From Bacteroides intestinalis (lineage in GTDB: Bacteria; Bacteroidota; Bacteroidia; Bacteroidales; Bacteroidaceae): DNA of 64,000 nt. This document shows, piece after piece, positions 9,774 to 18,461 of the stretch; positions within the stretch are counted from its first letter, which is position 1; every line of letters starts with the position of its first letter. The notes under the pieces were generated by a model. That model ran no database searches, was not told the origin of the DNA, and was given only the letters and a program-made list of their open reading frames with translations. The position numbers were made by a program, and so were the translations under genes. The stretch covers positions 1 through 64,000 of the forward strand of contig NZ_CABJDN010000011.1 of NCBI RefSeq assembly GCF_902364365.1. Direction: 5' to 3'.

Positions 9774-10442
9774 ATGGTTGAAGAACAACATATTGTAGCA
9801 GACAGGACCTTAATCCGGACAGCCCGGGTGATATCGGCTATATTCACGCCGTTTTCCATCCCGTTCCTGGCGTTTCTGATTCTGTTCCTTTTCTCATACC
9901 TGCGCATCATGCCTATACAATATAAGTTGATTGTGCTGGGAGTAGTGTACTGCTTCACCATTCTTATGCCTACACTCACCATCTTCCTGTTCCGTAAGAT
10001 CAACGGTTTCAGTCCCGAAGACCTGGGAGAACGTAAACGACGTTTTATGCCATTCCTGCTTACTATTACTTCATACGTATTCTGTCTGGTGATGATGCAT
10101 CGCCTGAATATTCCTTGGTACATGACGGGGATTATTCTTGCCGCATTGATCATGATGGTTATCTGCATTGTTGTCAATCTGAAATGGAAGTTAAGCGAGC
10201 ACATGGCAGGCGTAGGGGCAATCGTAGGGGGACTGGTATCTTTCAGTGCCCTGTTCGGATACAATCCGGTATGGTGGCTATGTCTGTTCATCCTGATTGC
10301 AGGTGTCCTGGGCACAGCACGTATTATTTTACAGCATCATACATTGGGAGAGGTACTGGTAGGTTTTGCCGTAGGATTGGTTTGTTCCTTATTGGTGCTT
10401 CATCCGTTAAGCAATATCCTGTTCCGTGTCTTCCTCTTCTAA
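9774..10442 (+). CDS. PAP2-family membrane phosphatase-like protein
   Basis: A 222-residue inner-membrane protein with about six hydrophobic helices. The C-terminal half has a PAP2-like layout: KLSEHMAGVGAIVGG resembles the KxSxHxxG-type motif, and GTARIILQHHTLGEVLVGFAVG matches the Arg...His...Gly/Glu motif near the C-terminus. The N-terminal half lacks the usual KxxxxxxRP signature, so activity is not assured. Family members dephosphorylate lipid phosphates such as undecaprenyl or phosphatidylglycerol phosphate. It lies 60 nt after rpoN and 79 nt before gcvH. Confidence 0.78.
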   Translation: MVEEQHIVADRTLIRTARVISAIFTPFSIPFLAFLILFLFSYLRIMPIQYKLIVLGVVYCFTILMPTLTIFLFRKINGFSPEDLGERKRRFMPFLLTITSYVFCLVMMHRLNIPWYMTGIILAALIMMVICIVVNLKWKLSEHMAGVGAIVGGLVSFSALFGYNPVWWLCLFILIAGVLGTARIILQHHTLGEVLVGFAVGLVCSLLVLHPLSNILFRVFLF

Positions 10443-10521
10443 AAGAAGTTTAGAAAAGTGGAGAGTTGAAAGGAGCACAGTTATAATTTGTAATTAATAG
10501 AAGTATTAACCTTTAAAAATA

Positions 10522-10908
10522 ATGATCATGAATTTCCCAGAAAATGTAAAGTACACCAAAGAACACGAGTGGATACGCCTTGAAGGCGATGTAGCTTATG
10601 TAGGTATCACCGATTACGCTCAGGCACAATTGGGCGATATCGTATTCGTAGATATCCAGACAGAGGGTGAAACATTGGCAGCCGACGAAGTATTCGGAAC
10701 CATTGAAGTAGTAAAAACCATTTCGGATCTTTTCTTGCCCGTAGGTGGAGAAATCCTGGAGCAAAACGAGGCTCTTGCCGACCAACCGGAACTGGTAAAC
10801 AAAGATCCGTACGGCGAAGGCTGGCTCATCAAAATGAAACCGGATGCGGATGCAGACTTCGATTCATTGCTGGATGCTGCTGCCTACAAAGCGTTGATTA
10901 ATGATTAA
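10522..10908 (+). CDS. gcvH: Glycine cleavage system H protein
   Basis: Lipoyl carrier of the glycine cleavage complex, shuttling the aminomethyl group between the P and T proteins. The 128-residue length is typical. The lipoyl-lysine is K65 in GTIEVVKTISDLFLP, followed by the conserved GGEI turn, and the N-terminal part (KYTKEHEWIRLEGD) is diagnostic. Two in-frame starts are close together (ATGATCATG, 10522 and 10528); the second (MNFPENVKYT) is equally plausible. The other gcv genes are not in the window. It is followed by a perfect 22-bp inverted repeat and then purE. Confidence 0.95.
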   Translation: MIMNFPENVKYTKEHEWIRLEGDVAYVGITDYAQAQLGDIVFVDIQTEGETLAADEVFGTIEVVKTISDLFLPVGGEILEQNEALADQPELVNKDPYGEGWLIKMKPDADADFDSLLDAAAYKALIND

Positions 10909-10911
10909 CTA

Positions 10912-10969
10912 TTAGTGATTAGTGATTAGCAAATTGATATTGAGAAGTTTGCTAATCACTAATCACTAA
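10912..10969. repeat. 22-bp perfect inverted repeat between gcvH and purE
   Basis: Arms at 10912-10933 and 10948-10969 are exact reverse complements with a 14-nt loop. Each arm is built from the TTAGTGA motif repeated and ends in TTAGCAAA. The transcript would fold into a long A-U-rich hairpin, without a U-tract typical of a terminator. Confidence 0.85.
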
Positions 10970-10989
10970 ACACTAATAACTAAATAATT

Positions 10990-11499
10990 ATGTCTCCATT
11001 AGTAAGCATCATCATGGGCAGCACCTCCGACCTTCCTGTTATGGAAAAGGCCGCTCAACTGCTGAATGATTTACATGTACCGTTTGAAATGAACGCTCTT
11101 TCTGCACACCGCACTCCGGAAGCAGTAGAGAATTTTGCAAAGAACGCCCGCGGACGCGGCGTTAAAGTGATAATCGCAGCTGCCGGCATGGCCGCCGCTC
11201 TGCCCGGAGTCATCGCTGCCAACACTACACTGCCTGTCATCGGAGTTCCCGTTAAAGGTTCGGTGCTGGATGGCGTAGATGCTCTCTACTCTATCATTCA
11301 AATGCCTCCCGGAATCCCTGTAGCCACGGTTGCTATCAATGGTGCCATGAATGCTGCCATTCTTGCTATACAAATGCTAGCTTTGAGCGATGCCGATCTC
11401 GCTGAAACCTTTGCAGCCTACAAAGAAGGACTGAAAAAGAAAATCGTAAAGGCGAACGAAGAACTGAAAGAAGTAAAGTACGAGTATAAAACGAATTAA
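10990..11499 (+). CDS. purE: N5-carboxyaminoimidazole ribonucleotide mutase
   Basis: Class I PurE of purine synthesis, converting N5-CAIR to CAIR in the cytoplasm. Visible family motifs are GSTSDLPVMEKA near the N-terminus, the catalytic-loop SAHRTPE with the conserved His, AAAGMAAALPGVIAANTTLPVIGVPV, and QMPPGIPVATVAINGA. At 169 residues it is full length. Inverted repeats of one family lie on both sides, between gcvH and ispG; the three genes are co-oriented and may share a transcript. Confidence 0.96.
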   Translation: MSPLVSIIMGSTSDLPVMEKAAQLLNDLHVPFEMNALSAHRTPEAVENFAKNARGRGVKVIIAAAGMAAALPGVIAANTTLPVIGVPVKGSVLDGVDALYSIIQMPPGIPVATVAINGAMNAAILAIQMLALSDADLAETFAAYKEGLKKKIVKANEELKEVKYEYKTN

Positions 11500-11515
11500 A
11501 TAAGGAGTGATTAAT

Positions 11516-11592
11516 GGTTAGTGATTAGTGATAAGCAGGCTATGCTATGGTAGTTTTAGATATCACCAATCGTTAATCACTAATCACTAACC
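11516..11592. repeat. 17-bp perfect inverted repeat between purE and ispG
   Basis: Arms 11516-11532 (GGTTAGTGATTAGTGAT) and 11576-11592 are exact reverse complements with a 43-nt loop; a further copy of the motif follows at 11593-11604. It is the same TTAGTGATTAG family as the repeat upstream of purE, with a different loop. Confidence 0.85.
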
Positions 11593-11609
11593 ACTAATCA
11601 CTAAATATC

Positions 11610-13451
11610 GTGGATTTATTCAACTATTCCCGTCGGGAAACATCAGAAGTAAATATTGGAGCCACCCCTATGGGCGGCTCCAATCCTATACGCATACAGA
11701 GTATGACAAACACCGCCACGCAGGATACAGAAGCCAGCGTGGCACAGGCCAAACGTATTGTAGATGCCGGAGGTGAATATGTACGTCTGACAGCACAAGG
11801 CATTAAAGAAGCGGAAAACCTGATGAACATCAATGCCGGTTTGCGCCGGGACGGATATATGGTTCCACTGGTTGCCGACATCCACTTCAACCCAAAGGTA
11901 GCAGATGTAGCAGCACAGTATGTTGAGAAAGTACGTATCAATCCGGGAAACTATGTAGATGCCGCACGCACCTTCAAGCATCTGGAATATACAGATGAAG
12001 AATATGCACAAGAGTTGCAGAAGATACATGACCGGTTCGTTCCTTTCCTGAATATCTGCAAGGAGAATCATACCGCTATCCGCATCGGTGTAAATCATGG
12101 TTCACTGTCCGACCGCATTATGTCTCGCTACGGCGATACACCGGAAGGTATGGTGGAATCGTGCATGGAGTTCCTGCGCATCTGTGTAAAAGAAGATTTT
12201 ACAGATGTTGTAATCTCCATCAAGGCCTCCAATACAGTAGTAATGGTGAAAACGGTTCGCCTGTTAGCTGCTGTAATGGAAAAGGAAGGAATGCAATTTC
12301 CTCTGCACCTTGGCGTTACAGAGGCCGGAGATGGTGAGGACGGACGTATCAAATCCGCTCTGGGCATTGGCGCATTGCTGGCAGATGGTCTGGGTGACAC
12401 TATCCGCGTTTCTCTAAGCGAAGCTCCGGAAGCAGAAATACCTGTAGCACGCAAACTGGTGGATTACATCATGCAGCACCGGGATCATCCTTACATACCC
12501 GGAGCAGAAGCAGAAGGTTTCAACTATCTTTCTCCGGTACGGCGTGAGACAACTGCCGTACGCAACATAGGCGGGAATCACCTGCCTGTAGTCATTGCCG
12601 AACGCATGGACGGAAAGTTCGATACGAACCCGCAATTCATTCCGGATTACATCTATGCCGGACGTGCCTTACCGGAAGTTCGTGAAGAAGGAGTGGAATA
12701 CATCCTGGATGCGGATGTATGGGAAGAAGAGCCCGGAACCTATCCGGCTTTCAATTACCAGCAGATGCCACTTATGGGCAATTGCCAAGCCGATTTGAAA
12801 TTCATGTTTATGCCTTACATGGCACAAACGGAAGAAGTGATTGCTTGTCTGAAATATCATCCGGAAGTAGTCATTATATCACAGAGTAACCATCCTAACC
12901 GACTTGGGGAACATCGCGCCTTAGTTCACCAGTTGATGCAAGAAGGACTGAAAAATCCGGTTGTATTCTTCCAGCACTATGCTGAAAATGAAGCAGAGGA
13001 CTTGCAGATAAAATCTGCTGCCGACATGGGAGCACTTATCTTCGACGGTCTTTGCGATGGTATTTTCCTGTTCAACCAGGGAGATCTCAGCCATGCCGTA
13101 GTAGATGCCACAGCCTTTGGTATTCTGCAAGCAGGACGTATACGCACCAGCAAAACGGAATATATCTCCTGCCCCGGATGCGGACGTACCCTGTTCGATC
13201 TTCAAAGCACCATAGCACGTGTAAAAGCTGCTACTTCACACCTGAAAGGATTGAAAATAGGTATTATGGGCTGCATCGTCAATGGCCCCGGAGAAATGGC
13301 TGATGCTGACTATGGCTACGTAGGTGCCGGACGTGGGAAAATCAGTCTGTATAAGAAGAAAGAATGCATTGAAAAGAATATTCCCGAAGAAGAAGCTGTA
13401 GAAAAGCTGATTGAGCTGATTAAAGCTAACGGGGATTATGAAGAGAAATAG
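11610..13451 (+). CDS. ispG: 4-hydroxy-3-methylbut-2-enyl diphosphate synthase, long form
   Basis: Penultimate step of the MEP isoprenoid pathway, an iron-sulfur enzyme converting MEcPP to HMBPP. The 613 residues match the long form with an inserted middle domain (about residues 270-480) found in Bacteroidetes, chlamydiae and plants. The N-terminal TIM barrel begins with IGATPMGGSNPIRIQSMTNT. The C-terminal reductase-like domain carries the cluster ligands CPGCGRTLFDLQ and GCIVNGPGEMADADYGYVG. The start is GTG (11610), directly after the inverted repeat. The stop lies inside a 27-bp inverted repeat shared with the convergent esterase gene. Confidence 0.96.
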   Translation: MDLFNYSRRETSEVNIGATPMGGSNPIRIQSMTNTATQDTEASVAQAKRIVDAGGEYVRLTAQGIKEAENLMNINAGLRRDGYMVPLVADIHFNPKVADVAAQYVEKVRINPGNYVDAARTFKHLEYTDEEYAQELQKIHDRFVPFLNICKENHTAIRIGVNHGSLSDRIMSRYGDTPEGMVESCMEFLRICVKEDFTDVVISIKASNTVVMVKTVRLLAAVMEKEGMQFPLHLGVTEAGDGEDGRIKSALGIGALLADGLGDTIRVSLSEAPEAEIPVARKLVDYIMQHRDHPYIPGAEAEGFNYLSPVRRETTAVRNIGGNHLPVVIAERMDGKFDTNPQFIPDYIYAGRALPEVREEGVEYILDADVWEEEPGTYPAFNYQQMPLMGNCQADLKFMFMPYMAQTEEVIACLKYHPEVVIISQSNHPNRLGEHRALVHQLMQEGLKNPVVFFQHYAENEAEDLQIKSAADMGALIFDGLCDGIFLFNQGDLSHAVVDATAFGILQAGRIRTSKTEYISCPGCGRTLFDLQSTIARVKAATSHLKGLKIGIMGCIVNGPGEMADADYGYVGAGRGKISLYKKKECIEKNIPEEEAVEKLIELIKANGDYEEK

Positions 13452-13510
13452 TTTAAAGAAAAATGGCAAGCAGATTTATCTTACTTGCCATTTTTCTTTA
13501 AACTATTTCT
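13444..13510. terminator. 27-bp perfect inverted repeat containing both stop codons
   Basis: Arms 13444-13470 and 13484-13510 are exact reverse complements with a 13-nt loop. The ispG stop (13449-13451) is in one arm and the esterase stop (13503-13505, minus strand) in the other. A5/T5 tracts sit in the stem, so it can act as a bidirectional terminator. Confidence 0.85.
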
Positions 13511-14270
13511 TCTGACTGAACAGCCAACTCATAAAGTCGGGATAATTGAAAGCCGGATTCCAGCTACCATGATTACATCCCGGAAATTCGATGTATTCCA
13601 CATCAGCACCTGCTTTCTTCAAAGTCCTGTATGCCGCACGCGAACCTTCAGGCGTAACCACATTGTCAGCATCACCATGGAAAATACGAAACTTTACAGA
13701 CTTGGCAGCTTTCAGGCGCGCCACATTTACTGTACCGCAAATAGGCACAGCAGCAGCAAATATCTCCGGGAAACGGACCGCCATGTCAAAGGTTCCCATT
13801 CCTCCCATAGAAAGTCCAACGATATAGATACGCGATTTATCAACCTGAGGCATTGCCAGATAAGTATCCAGCAAATCCTTCACCGTCTGAAAAATCGGAG
13901 TTATCGGTTCGTTTAACGGCATCTCATTCGGCAAAAATGATTCAGGACGTGTCGAGTATGCCCAATAGCCCATTTCGGGACACTGTGGTGCGAGCACGAA
14001 TGCCGGGTATTTCTCCCGGTTCACCGGATTCAAAAACATCTGTCCACCATGGGTCAATTGCCTCTCATTATCATTGCCACGCTCCCCTGCACCATGCAGA
14101 AAGAGCACCAAAGGATACTTCTCACTCTTTTTCATATTTTCCGGTTGCAGTAAGCGATACTGCAAGGTATCTCCCCGGGAAGAGATAAAGATTTCTTTCT
14201 GGTACGTTTCCTGAGCAGGCAAAGGTAACAGGAAGAAAAGAACACAAATAGCACTGATTAATCGTTTCAT
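13503..14270 (-). CDS. Secreted alpha/beta-hydrolase esterase (phospholipase/carboxylesterase-like)
   Basis: A 255-residue exported hydrolase with a signal peptide (KRLISAICVLFFLLPLPAQ). The oxyanion region is LVLFLHGAGERG. The nucleophile elbow is GLSMGG (S154), the acid is D200 or D202 (FHGDADNVV), and the base is H234 (GCNHGSW). The fold matches the esterase/dienelactone-hydrolase-like proteins often found in Bacteroides carbohydrate loci, where they remove acyl groups. It follows the GH43 gene by 7 nt and is the last gene of the minus-strand locus. The substrate is not known; an acyl group on the target glycan is an inference. Confidence 0.85.
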   Translation of the reverse strand: MKRLISAICVLFFLLPLPAQETYQKEIFISSRGDTLQYRLLQPENMKKSEKYPLVLFLHGAGERGNDNERQLTHGGQMFLNPVNREKYPAFVLAPQCPEMGYWAYSTRPESFLPNEMPLNEPITPIFQTVKDLLDTYLAMPQVDKSRIYIVGLSMGGMGTFDMAVRFPEIFAAAVPICGTVNVARLKAAKSVKFRIFHGDADNVVTPEGSRAAYRTLKKAGADVEYIEFPGCNHGSWNPAFNYPDFMSWLFSQKK

Positions 14271-14277
14271 AGCATTG

Positions 14278-16002
14278 TTATTTTACATGTTTCACTTCTG
14301 AGCGTAAAGATACGCCATTCTCATTAAATGCTTCCACACAGAAATAATAATCCTGATCAGCGGTAAGAGATTTCATAAGTAATTCATTATTGCCATATAC
14401 CATCCAGGAGCTATAAAGTTTATCGGGAGCAATACCCCATAACACATTATATCCCTGTGCACCTTTGACCGATTCCCAACTGATAGTAATATCACGACGG
14501 TCCGCGTGGCGTTCAAGGGTTAATTTCTTCGGCTGTTGCGGTGTTTTCCCCATCCCCAATCCGAATACCCGAAGTTCAGAAATTGCCAGGTTCGGGGTCG
14601 GTACATCTATGTTCTTATAGCGGATATAACGGGCAGATCGAGGTTGTCCGAGTTCAACATAATCATTCGGGGTATCTTTATAACTTTCTTTGCGGTCAAC
14701 CAATATTTCCCAATTCTGTCCATCCAGTGAACCCTCAATCACATAGCAGTGACGAAGCCCTTCATAACGACCATACATATCACTTTGGTAATCATGATAG
14801 TTGATCTGAATAGCAGATACAACAGCCGGTTTTTCCAGATCGATCATTACCCATTGGCGTTCATCGTTAGCCTCAGCCAACCAAAATGTCTTAGTCAGTT
14901 CATCAGTCAATGCAGAAGGTTGAAACTCTCCTTTTACAGTAGAGGCAGTAACCGGCTTTCCGTAAGAGAGTAACATCCATCCCCTGAACTGTCCTGCCTT
15001 ACCCGGCACAGCAGGAGCATAACGGGGATAATCTCCAAAACGGGTATCCACATGCATAACACCATCTTTATCAAATCCGGCAGGAAACATACAGAGACGA
15101 CGTTCCCAGTTCACATTGATGGAAAGAGACATCGAAGCAAAATGCCAATACTGTCCGCCAGGACCAAGCACAGTGCTTCCATGCCCGGCACCATTCATAT
15201 AACCACCCGGTTTATAAGATACCGGATTATGTTTCTGGTAGGTATAAGGTCCCAGCGGATGATCTGCTACGTATACTCCGTCCGCATAAACATTGAATTC
15301 CGTACCCGGCGCACCATATTGCATATAGTATTTACCATTATGTTTTGTCAACCAGGGACCTTCAATGTAACCGCCCAATACTGTATCCGTATGATTCTCA
15401 CCAAAACGCTCCCAACCATGTTTAGGCATATCCAGATTGAAAAGTTCTTTCGTCTCCCCTTTCTTTGTGAAACGGTGATTTTTATCCAGTTCCATACCCC
15501 GGATAGGATAAACATTGGAAGATCCCCAGAACATATAAGCTTTCCCATCGTCATCAATAAACAAATCAGGATCTTGCAGATTATGCAGAATGGCAGGCGT
15601 AGCTTCCCAATCACCGGAAGCAGGATCATCGGTATAAAGGATGCTCATAGAACCTGAGGGATCGCCTGCAACATAAAGCACAGAGTCCTTATAATTGTGT
15701 GCAGCCGGAGCATTGCATCCCTGAGGATACCAATTCTTACCGGGACGTACAAACTCCCAATTCAATAAATCCTTGGAGCGCCAATAGCCGTGCGAGCGCG
15801 TTACGAACATATAATATTCTCCGCGAAATTCCACTACTGCCGGATCGGCCCCCGAACGATAAGAAATATCCCGGTCGGAATTATAAATCATATAGGTATA
15901 ATCTATATTCAAGGGATTACAATATGTATCCTGACGCATATCTTGCGCCGGAAGAATAGTCCACGCAATCAGGCAAACTACAGTCAATAACAGATGTTTC
16001 AT
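14278..16002 (-). CDS. GH43 glycoside hydrolase with F5/8-type (CBM32-like) and fibronectin III modules
   Basis: A 574-residue secreted enzyme; the start at 16002 (MKHLLLTVV) gives a clean signal peptide, whereas the longer frame to 16068 would overlap the sulfatase gene. The five-blade GH43 domain covers about residues 40-330 with the acid triad visible: D53 (SGADPAVV), D146 (LQDPDLFI) and E214 (YIEGPW). A discoidin/CBM32-like module (about 345-470; RQWVMIDLEKPAVVSAIQI, ARYIRYKN) and a fibronectin III domain (about 490-574) follow. GH43 enzymes are mostly arabinofuranosidases, xylosidases or galactosidases; the specificity here cannot be read. It sits between sulfatase and esterase genes. 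Confidence 0.9.
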   Translation of the reverse strand: MKHLLLTVVCLIAWTILPAQDMRQDTYCNPLNIDYTYMIYNSDRDISYRSGADPAVVEFRGEYYMFVTRSHGYWRSKDLLNWEFVRPGKNWYPQGCNAPAAHNYKDSVLYVAGDPSGSMSILYTDDPASGDWEATPAILHNLQDPDLFIDDDGKAYMFWGSSNVYPIRGMELDKNHRFTKKGETKELFNLDMPKHGWERFGENHTDTVLGGYIEGPWLTKHNGKYYMQYGAPGTEFNVYADGVYVADHPLGPYTYQKHNPVSYKPGGYMNGAGHGSTVLGPGGQYWHFASMSLSINVNWERRLCMFPAGFDKDGVMHVDTRFGDYPRYAPAVPGKAGQFRGWMLLSYGKPVTASTVKGEFQPSALTDELTKTFWLAEANDERQWVMIDLEKPAVVSAIQINYHDYQSDMYGRYEGLRHCYVIEGSLDGQNWEILVDRKESYKDTPNDYVELGQPRSARYIRYKNIDVPTPNLAISELRVFGLGMGKTPQQPKKLTLERHADRRDITISWESVKGAQGYNVLWGIAPDKLYSSWMVYGNNELLMKSLTADQDYYFCVEAFNENGVSLRSEVKHVK

Positions 16003-16018
16003 TCTTTCGTTCTTTATA

Positions 16019-17587
16019 TTACTTGCACAAATTCTGAGGAACTTCATATTGTTTTTGTAAACGTGCAAGCTCTGCCATTAGTTCAGCAGTTACTTTCTCC
16101 ATTCCTTGCTTTCCATACAGATTGTGCATTTCTGCCGGATCAGTTTTCAGATCATACAGTTCCCATTTGTCTTCCACATAGAAGTGCATTAATTTGTAGC
16201 GTTCCATCTTTACACCATAATGGGCACGGACACTATGAAATCCGGGAAATTCATAATAATGATAATAGAGCGATTTACGCCAATCATGCGGTTTCTTTCC
16301 CGTCTCTACCAACTCCCGGAACGATACGCCCTGCATATCCCGTGGCACTTCGATACCGCACATATCCAGAAAAGTAGGAGCAAAGTCTATGTTCTGCGTC
16401 AGTCCTGTTACCTGAGTTTCCGGCTTGATATGTCCGGGCCAGCGCATAACCATCGGCATGCCGAAAGATTCTTCGTACATGAAACGCTTATCAAACCAAC
16501 CATGTTCTCCCAAGTAGAAGCCTTGATCGGTAGTATAGACTACAATCGTATTTTTATCCAGTCCGGTACGTTTCAGATAATCAAGAATCTCTCCCACGCT
16601 TTCGTCAACACTCGCTACAACTCCCATATAATCTTGCAGGTAACGCTGGTATTTCCATTCCGCGATTTCTTTGAATGAACGTTTTCTGGAGTGAAATTCA
16701 TTATTTCTATCACGGTATGCATCAAGAAAGCGACGGCGTTCATCCGGTTCCATTGTCCCCAGAAAAGCATGCGGCCAAGGGTCGAATAGTAAACTGTCAC
16801 TATCCATACCGGTAACCATCTTCAGATCATGTCCTTCGTACATGTCACAATAGATATTCATCTTTTGCATCTGTGCCGCATAACGACCCTCATAAACATC
16901 AAAATAATTATCAGGAAGTGGAAAAGTAGTATGCTCATACAGATGGTAATGTCTTTCTGCAGGTACCCAGTTTCTATGAACAGCTTTGTGATGCATCATC
17001 AGAAAGAAAGGCTTGTTCTTGTCTTTCCGTCTGTCGAGCCATTCTTCCGTGTATTTAGTAATCAAATCCGTCACATACCCCCAATGACGTGTGGTATCAT
17101 CTTCAGTAATAAAATGCGGATTACAATATTCTCCCTGGTCATCCAGAATCATCCAATGATCGAAACCTGTAGGCTTAGAAATAAGATGCCACTTACCAAT
17201 AACAGCTGTCTCGTAACCATTTGCCTGCAATATCTTCGGAAGGGTCTGTTGCGTACCGTCAAAACCTTTCGCCCAGTTCTTCATGAAACCATTTTTATGG
17301 CTATGTTTACCGGTAAGTATGGCAGCACGACTTGGCCCGGAAATAGAATTGCAACAATAGTTATTCTGGAAAACCGCTCCTTCATGCCCGATACGGTCAA
17401 TATTCGGAGTCGGTGCCACTTTCCCTATAGGATGACCATAAATACTCATAGCCTGACGGGCGTGGTCATCACTCATAATAAAAAGAATATTGGGGCGTTC
17501 GTTACGGACTTCCTGCGCTTGACCTTGCACAATGGAGGAAGGCACAAAAGGTAAGACGACAAGCCCCAAGGATAATTTAGAAGTCAT
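16019..17587 (-). CDS. Family S1 sulfatase, serine-type formylglycine site
   Basis: A 522-residue exported enzyme of the formylglycine sulfatase family. The metal-binding DD is at residues 40-41 (NILFIMSDDHAR). The activation motif is S-G-P-S-R with S83 as the residue to be oxidised, i.e. the serine type that relies on an anaerobic maturase (anSME), not found in this window. GKWH and TTDQGFYLGEHG give further active-site residues. The N-terminus (SLGLVVLPFVPSSIVQGQAQ) looks like a signal peptide. Some members of this fold cleave phosphodiesters or phosphonates instead of sulfate esters. It starts 4 nt after the EEP gene, so it is in the same operon. Confidence 0.9.
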   Translation of the reverse strand: MTSKLSLGLVVLPFVPSSIVQGQAQEVRNERPNILFIMSDDHARQAMSIYGHPIGKVAPTPNIDRIGHEGAVFQNNYCCNSISGPSRAAILTGKHSHKNGFMKNWAKGFDGTQQTLPKILQANGYETAVIGKWHLISKPTGFDHWMILDDQGEYCNPHFITEDDTTRHWGYVTDLITKYTEEWLDRRKDKNKPFFLMMHHKAVHRNWVPAERHYHLYEHTTFPLPDNYFDVYEGRYAAQMQKMNIYCDMYEGHDLKMVTGMDSDSLLFDPWPHAFLGTMEPDERRRFLDAYRDRNNEFHSRKRSFKEIAEWKYQRYLQDYMGVVASVDESVGEILDYLKRTGLDKNTIVVYTTDQGFYLGEHGWFDKRFMYEESFGMPMVMRWPGHIKPETQVTGLTQNIDFAPTFLDMCGIEVPRDMQGVSFRELVETGKKPHDWRKSLYYHYYEFPGFHSVRAHYGVKMERYKLMHFYVEDKWELYDLKTDPAEMHNLYGKQGMEKVTAELMAELARLQKQYEVPQNLCK

Positions 17588-17591
17588 GACA

Positions 17592-18446
17592 CTATCGAAT
17601 TGTCAGATTAGCCAGAATAGGCGCATGGTCGGATAAATAGACATTGTCCGGCTTGTCTGCTATCACTCTGAATTTATTGGCTACCACCTGTCCATTGACA
17701 AAAATAAAGTCGATCAACTGACGTTCTTCAACCGGGATGCGCCCAAAATCATGGAAACTCCACGCAGGACCATAAACTACGTCAGATGCGGAATAAGTAT
17801 TCTGCATTCCCCCTTCCGTAAGAACAGAAATCGGGTCTGAATCAACAGTACCATTAAAATCTCCCGTAATAACTACCGGTAAATCCGAAGCTATCTCACG
17901 TATCTTTGCAAGCAACAAAACAGCACTTTCACGACGGGCAACCTTACCAATATGGTCGAAATGTGTATTAAAGGCAGCCAATTCTTTACCACTGACTTTA
18001 TCTTTAAGAACAGCCCACGTCACAATGCGTTCGCAAGCAGCATCCCAGCCTTTTATTCCAATAGAATCGGGCATTTCACTCAAACCGAAATTTCCACTCT
18101 TCACAAGATCGAAACGATCGGTTTTATAGAACAGGGAACAGTATTCCCCTTTTTCTTTCCCATCGGCACGCCCCACACCTAAAACCGTATATTCCGGAAG
18201 GCGGTTCTTCAGGTCGTCCAACTGGTTCTTTAATACTTCCTGCATACCTACTACATCCGGAGCATAATAAGTGATCATTTGTGCCGCAACATCTTTACGA
18301 TATTTCCAGTTGTTCAAACTATCCGCTACATGGTCCAGACGAATATTGAATGACATCACATTAACCTTAGCTTCCGGCTGCTTGCTGCACGAAGCAACAA
18401 GCAGAACGAAAGCAACTAATACACTATTAAAAACCATGTTTTTCAT
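17592..18446 (-). CDS. Endonuclease/exonuclease/phosphatase-family lipoprotein
   Basis: A 284-residue lipoprotein (MKNMVFNSVLVAFVLLVASC, Cys20). The EEP fold motifs are VNVMSFNIRLD (Asn), DVVGMQEV (Glu), VITGDFNG (Asp/Asn) and LSDHAPI (His), giving the metal-dependent phosphodiesterase core. In Bacteroides such lipoproteins are common next to carbohydrate enzymes, where nuclease activity is unlikely and a phosphoester on the glycan or a lipid is a more likely target. It lies 15 nt after the GH144 gene and 4 nt before the sulfatase gene. Confidence 0.87.
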   Translation of the reverse strand: MKNMVFNSVLVAFVLLVASCSKQPEAKVNVMSFNIRLDHVADSLNNWKYRKDVAAQMITYYAPDVVGMQEVLKNQLDDLKNRLPEYTVLGVGRADGKEKGEYCSLFYKTDRFDLVKSGNFGLSEMPDSIGIKGWDAACERIVTWAVLKDKVSGKELAAFNTHFDHIGKVARRESAVLLLAKIREIASDLPVVITGDFNGTVDSDPISVLTEGGMQNTYSASDVVYGPAWSFHDFGRIPVEERQLIDFIFVNGQVVANKFRVIADKPDNVYLSDHAPILANLTIR

Positions 18447-18461
18447 AATTATGTAACCTTT

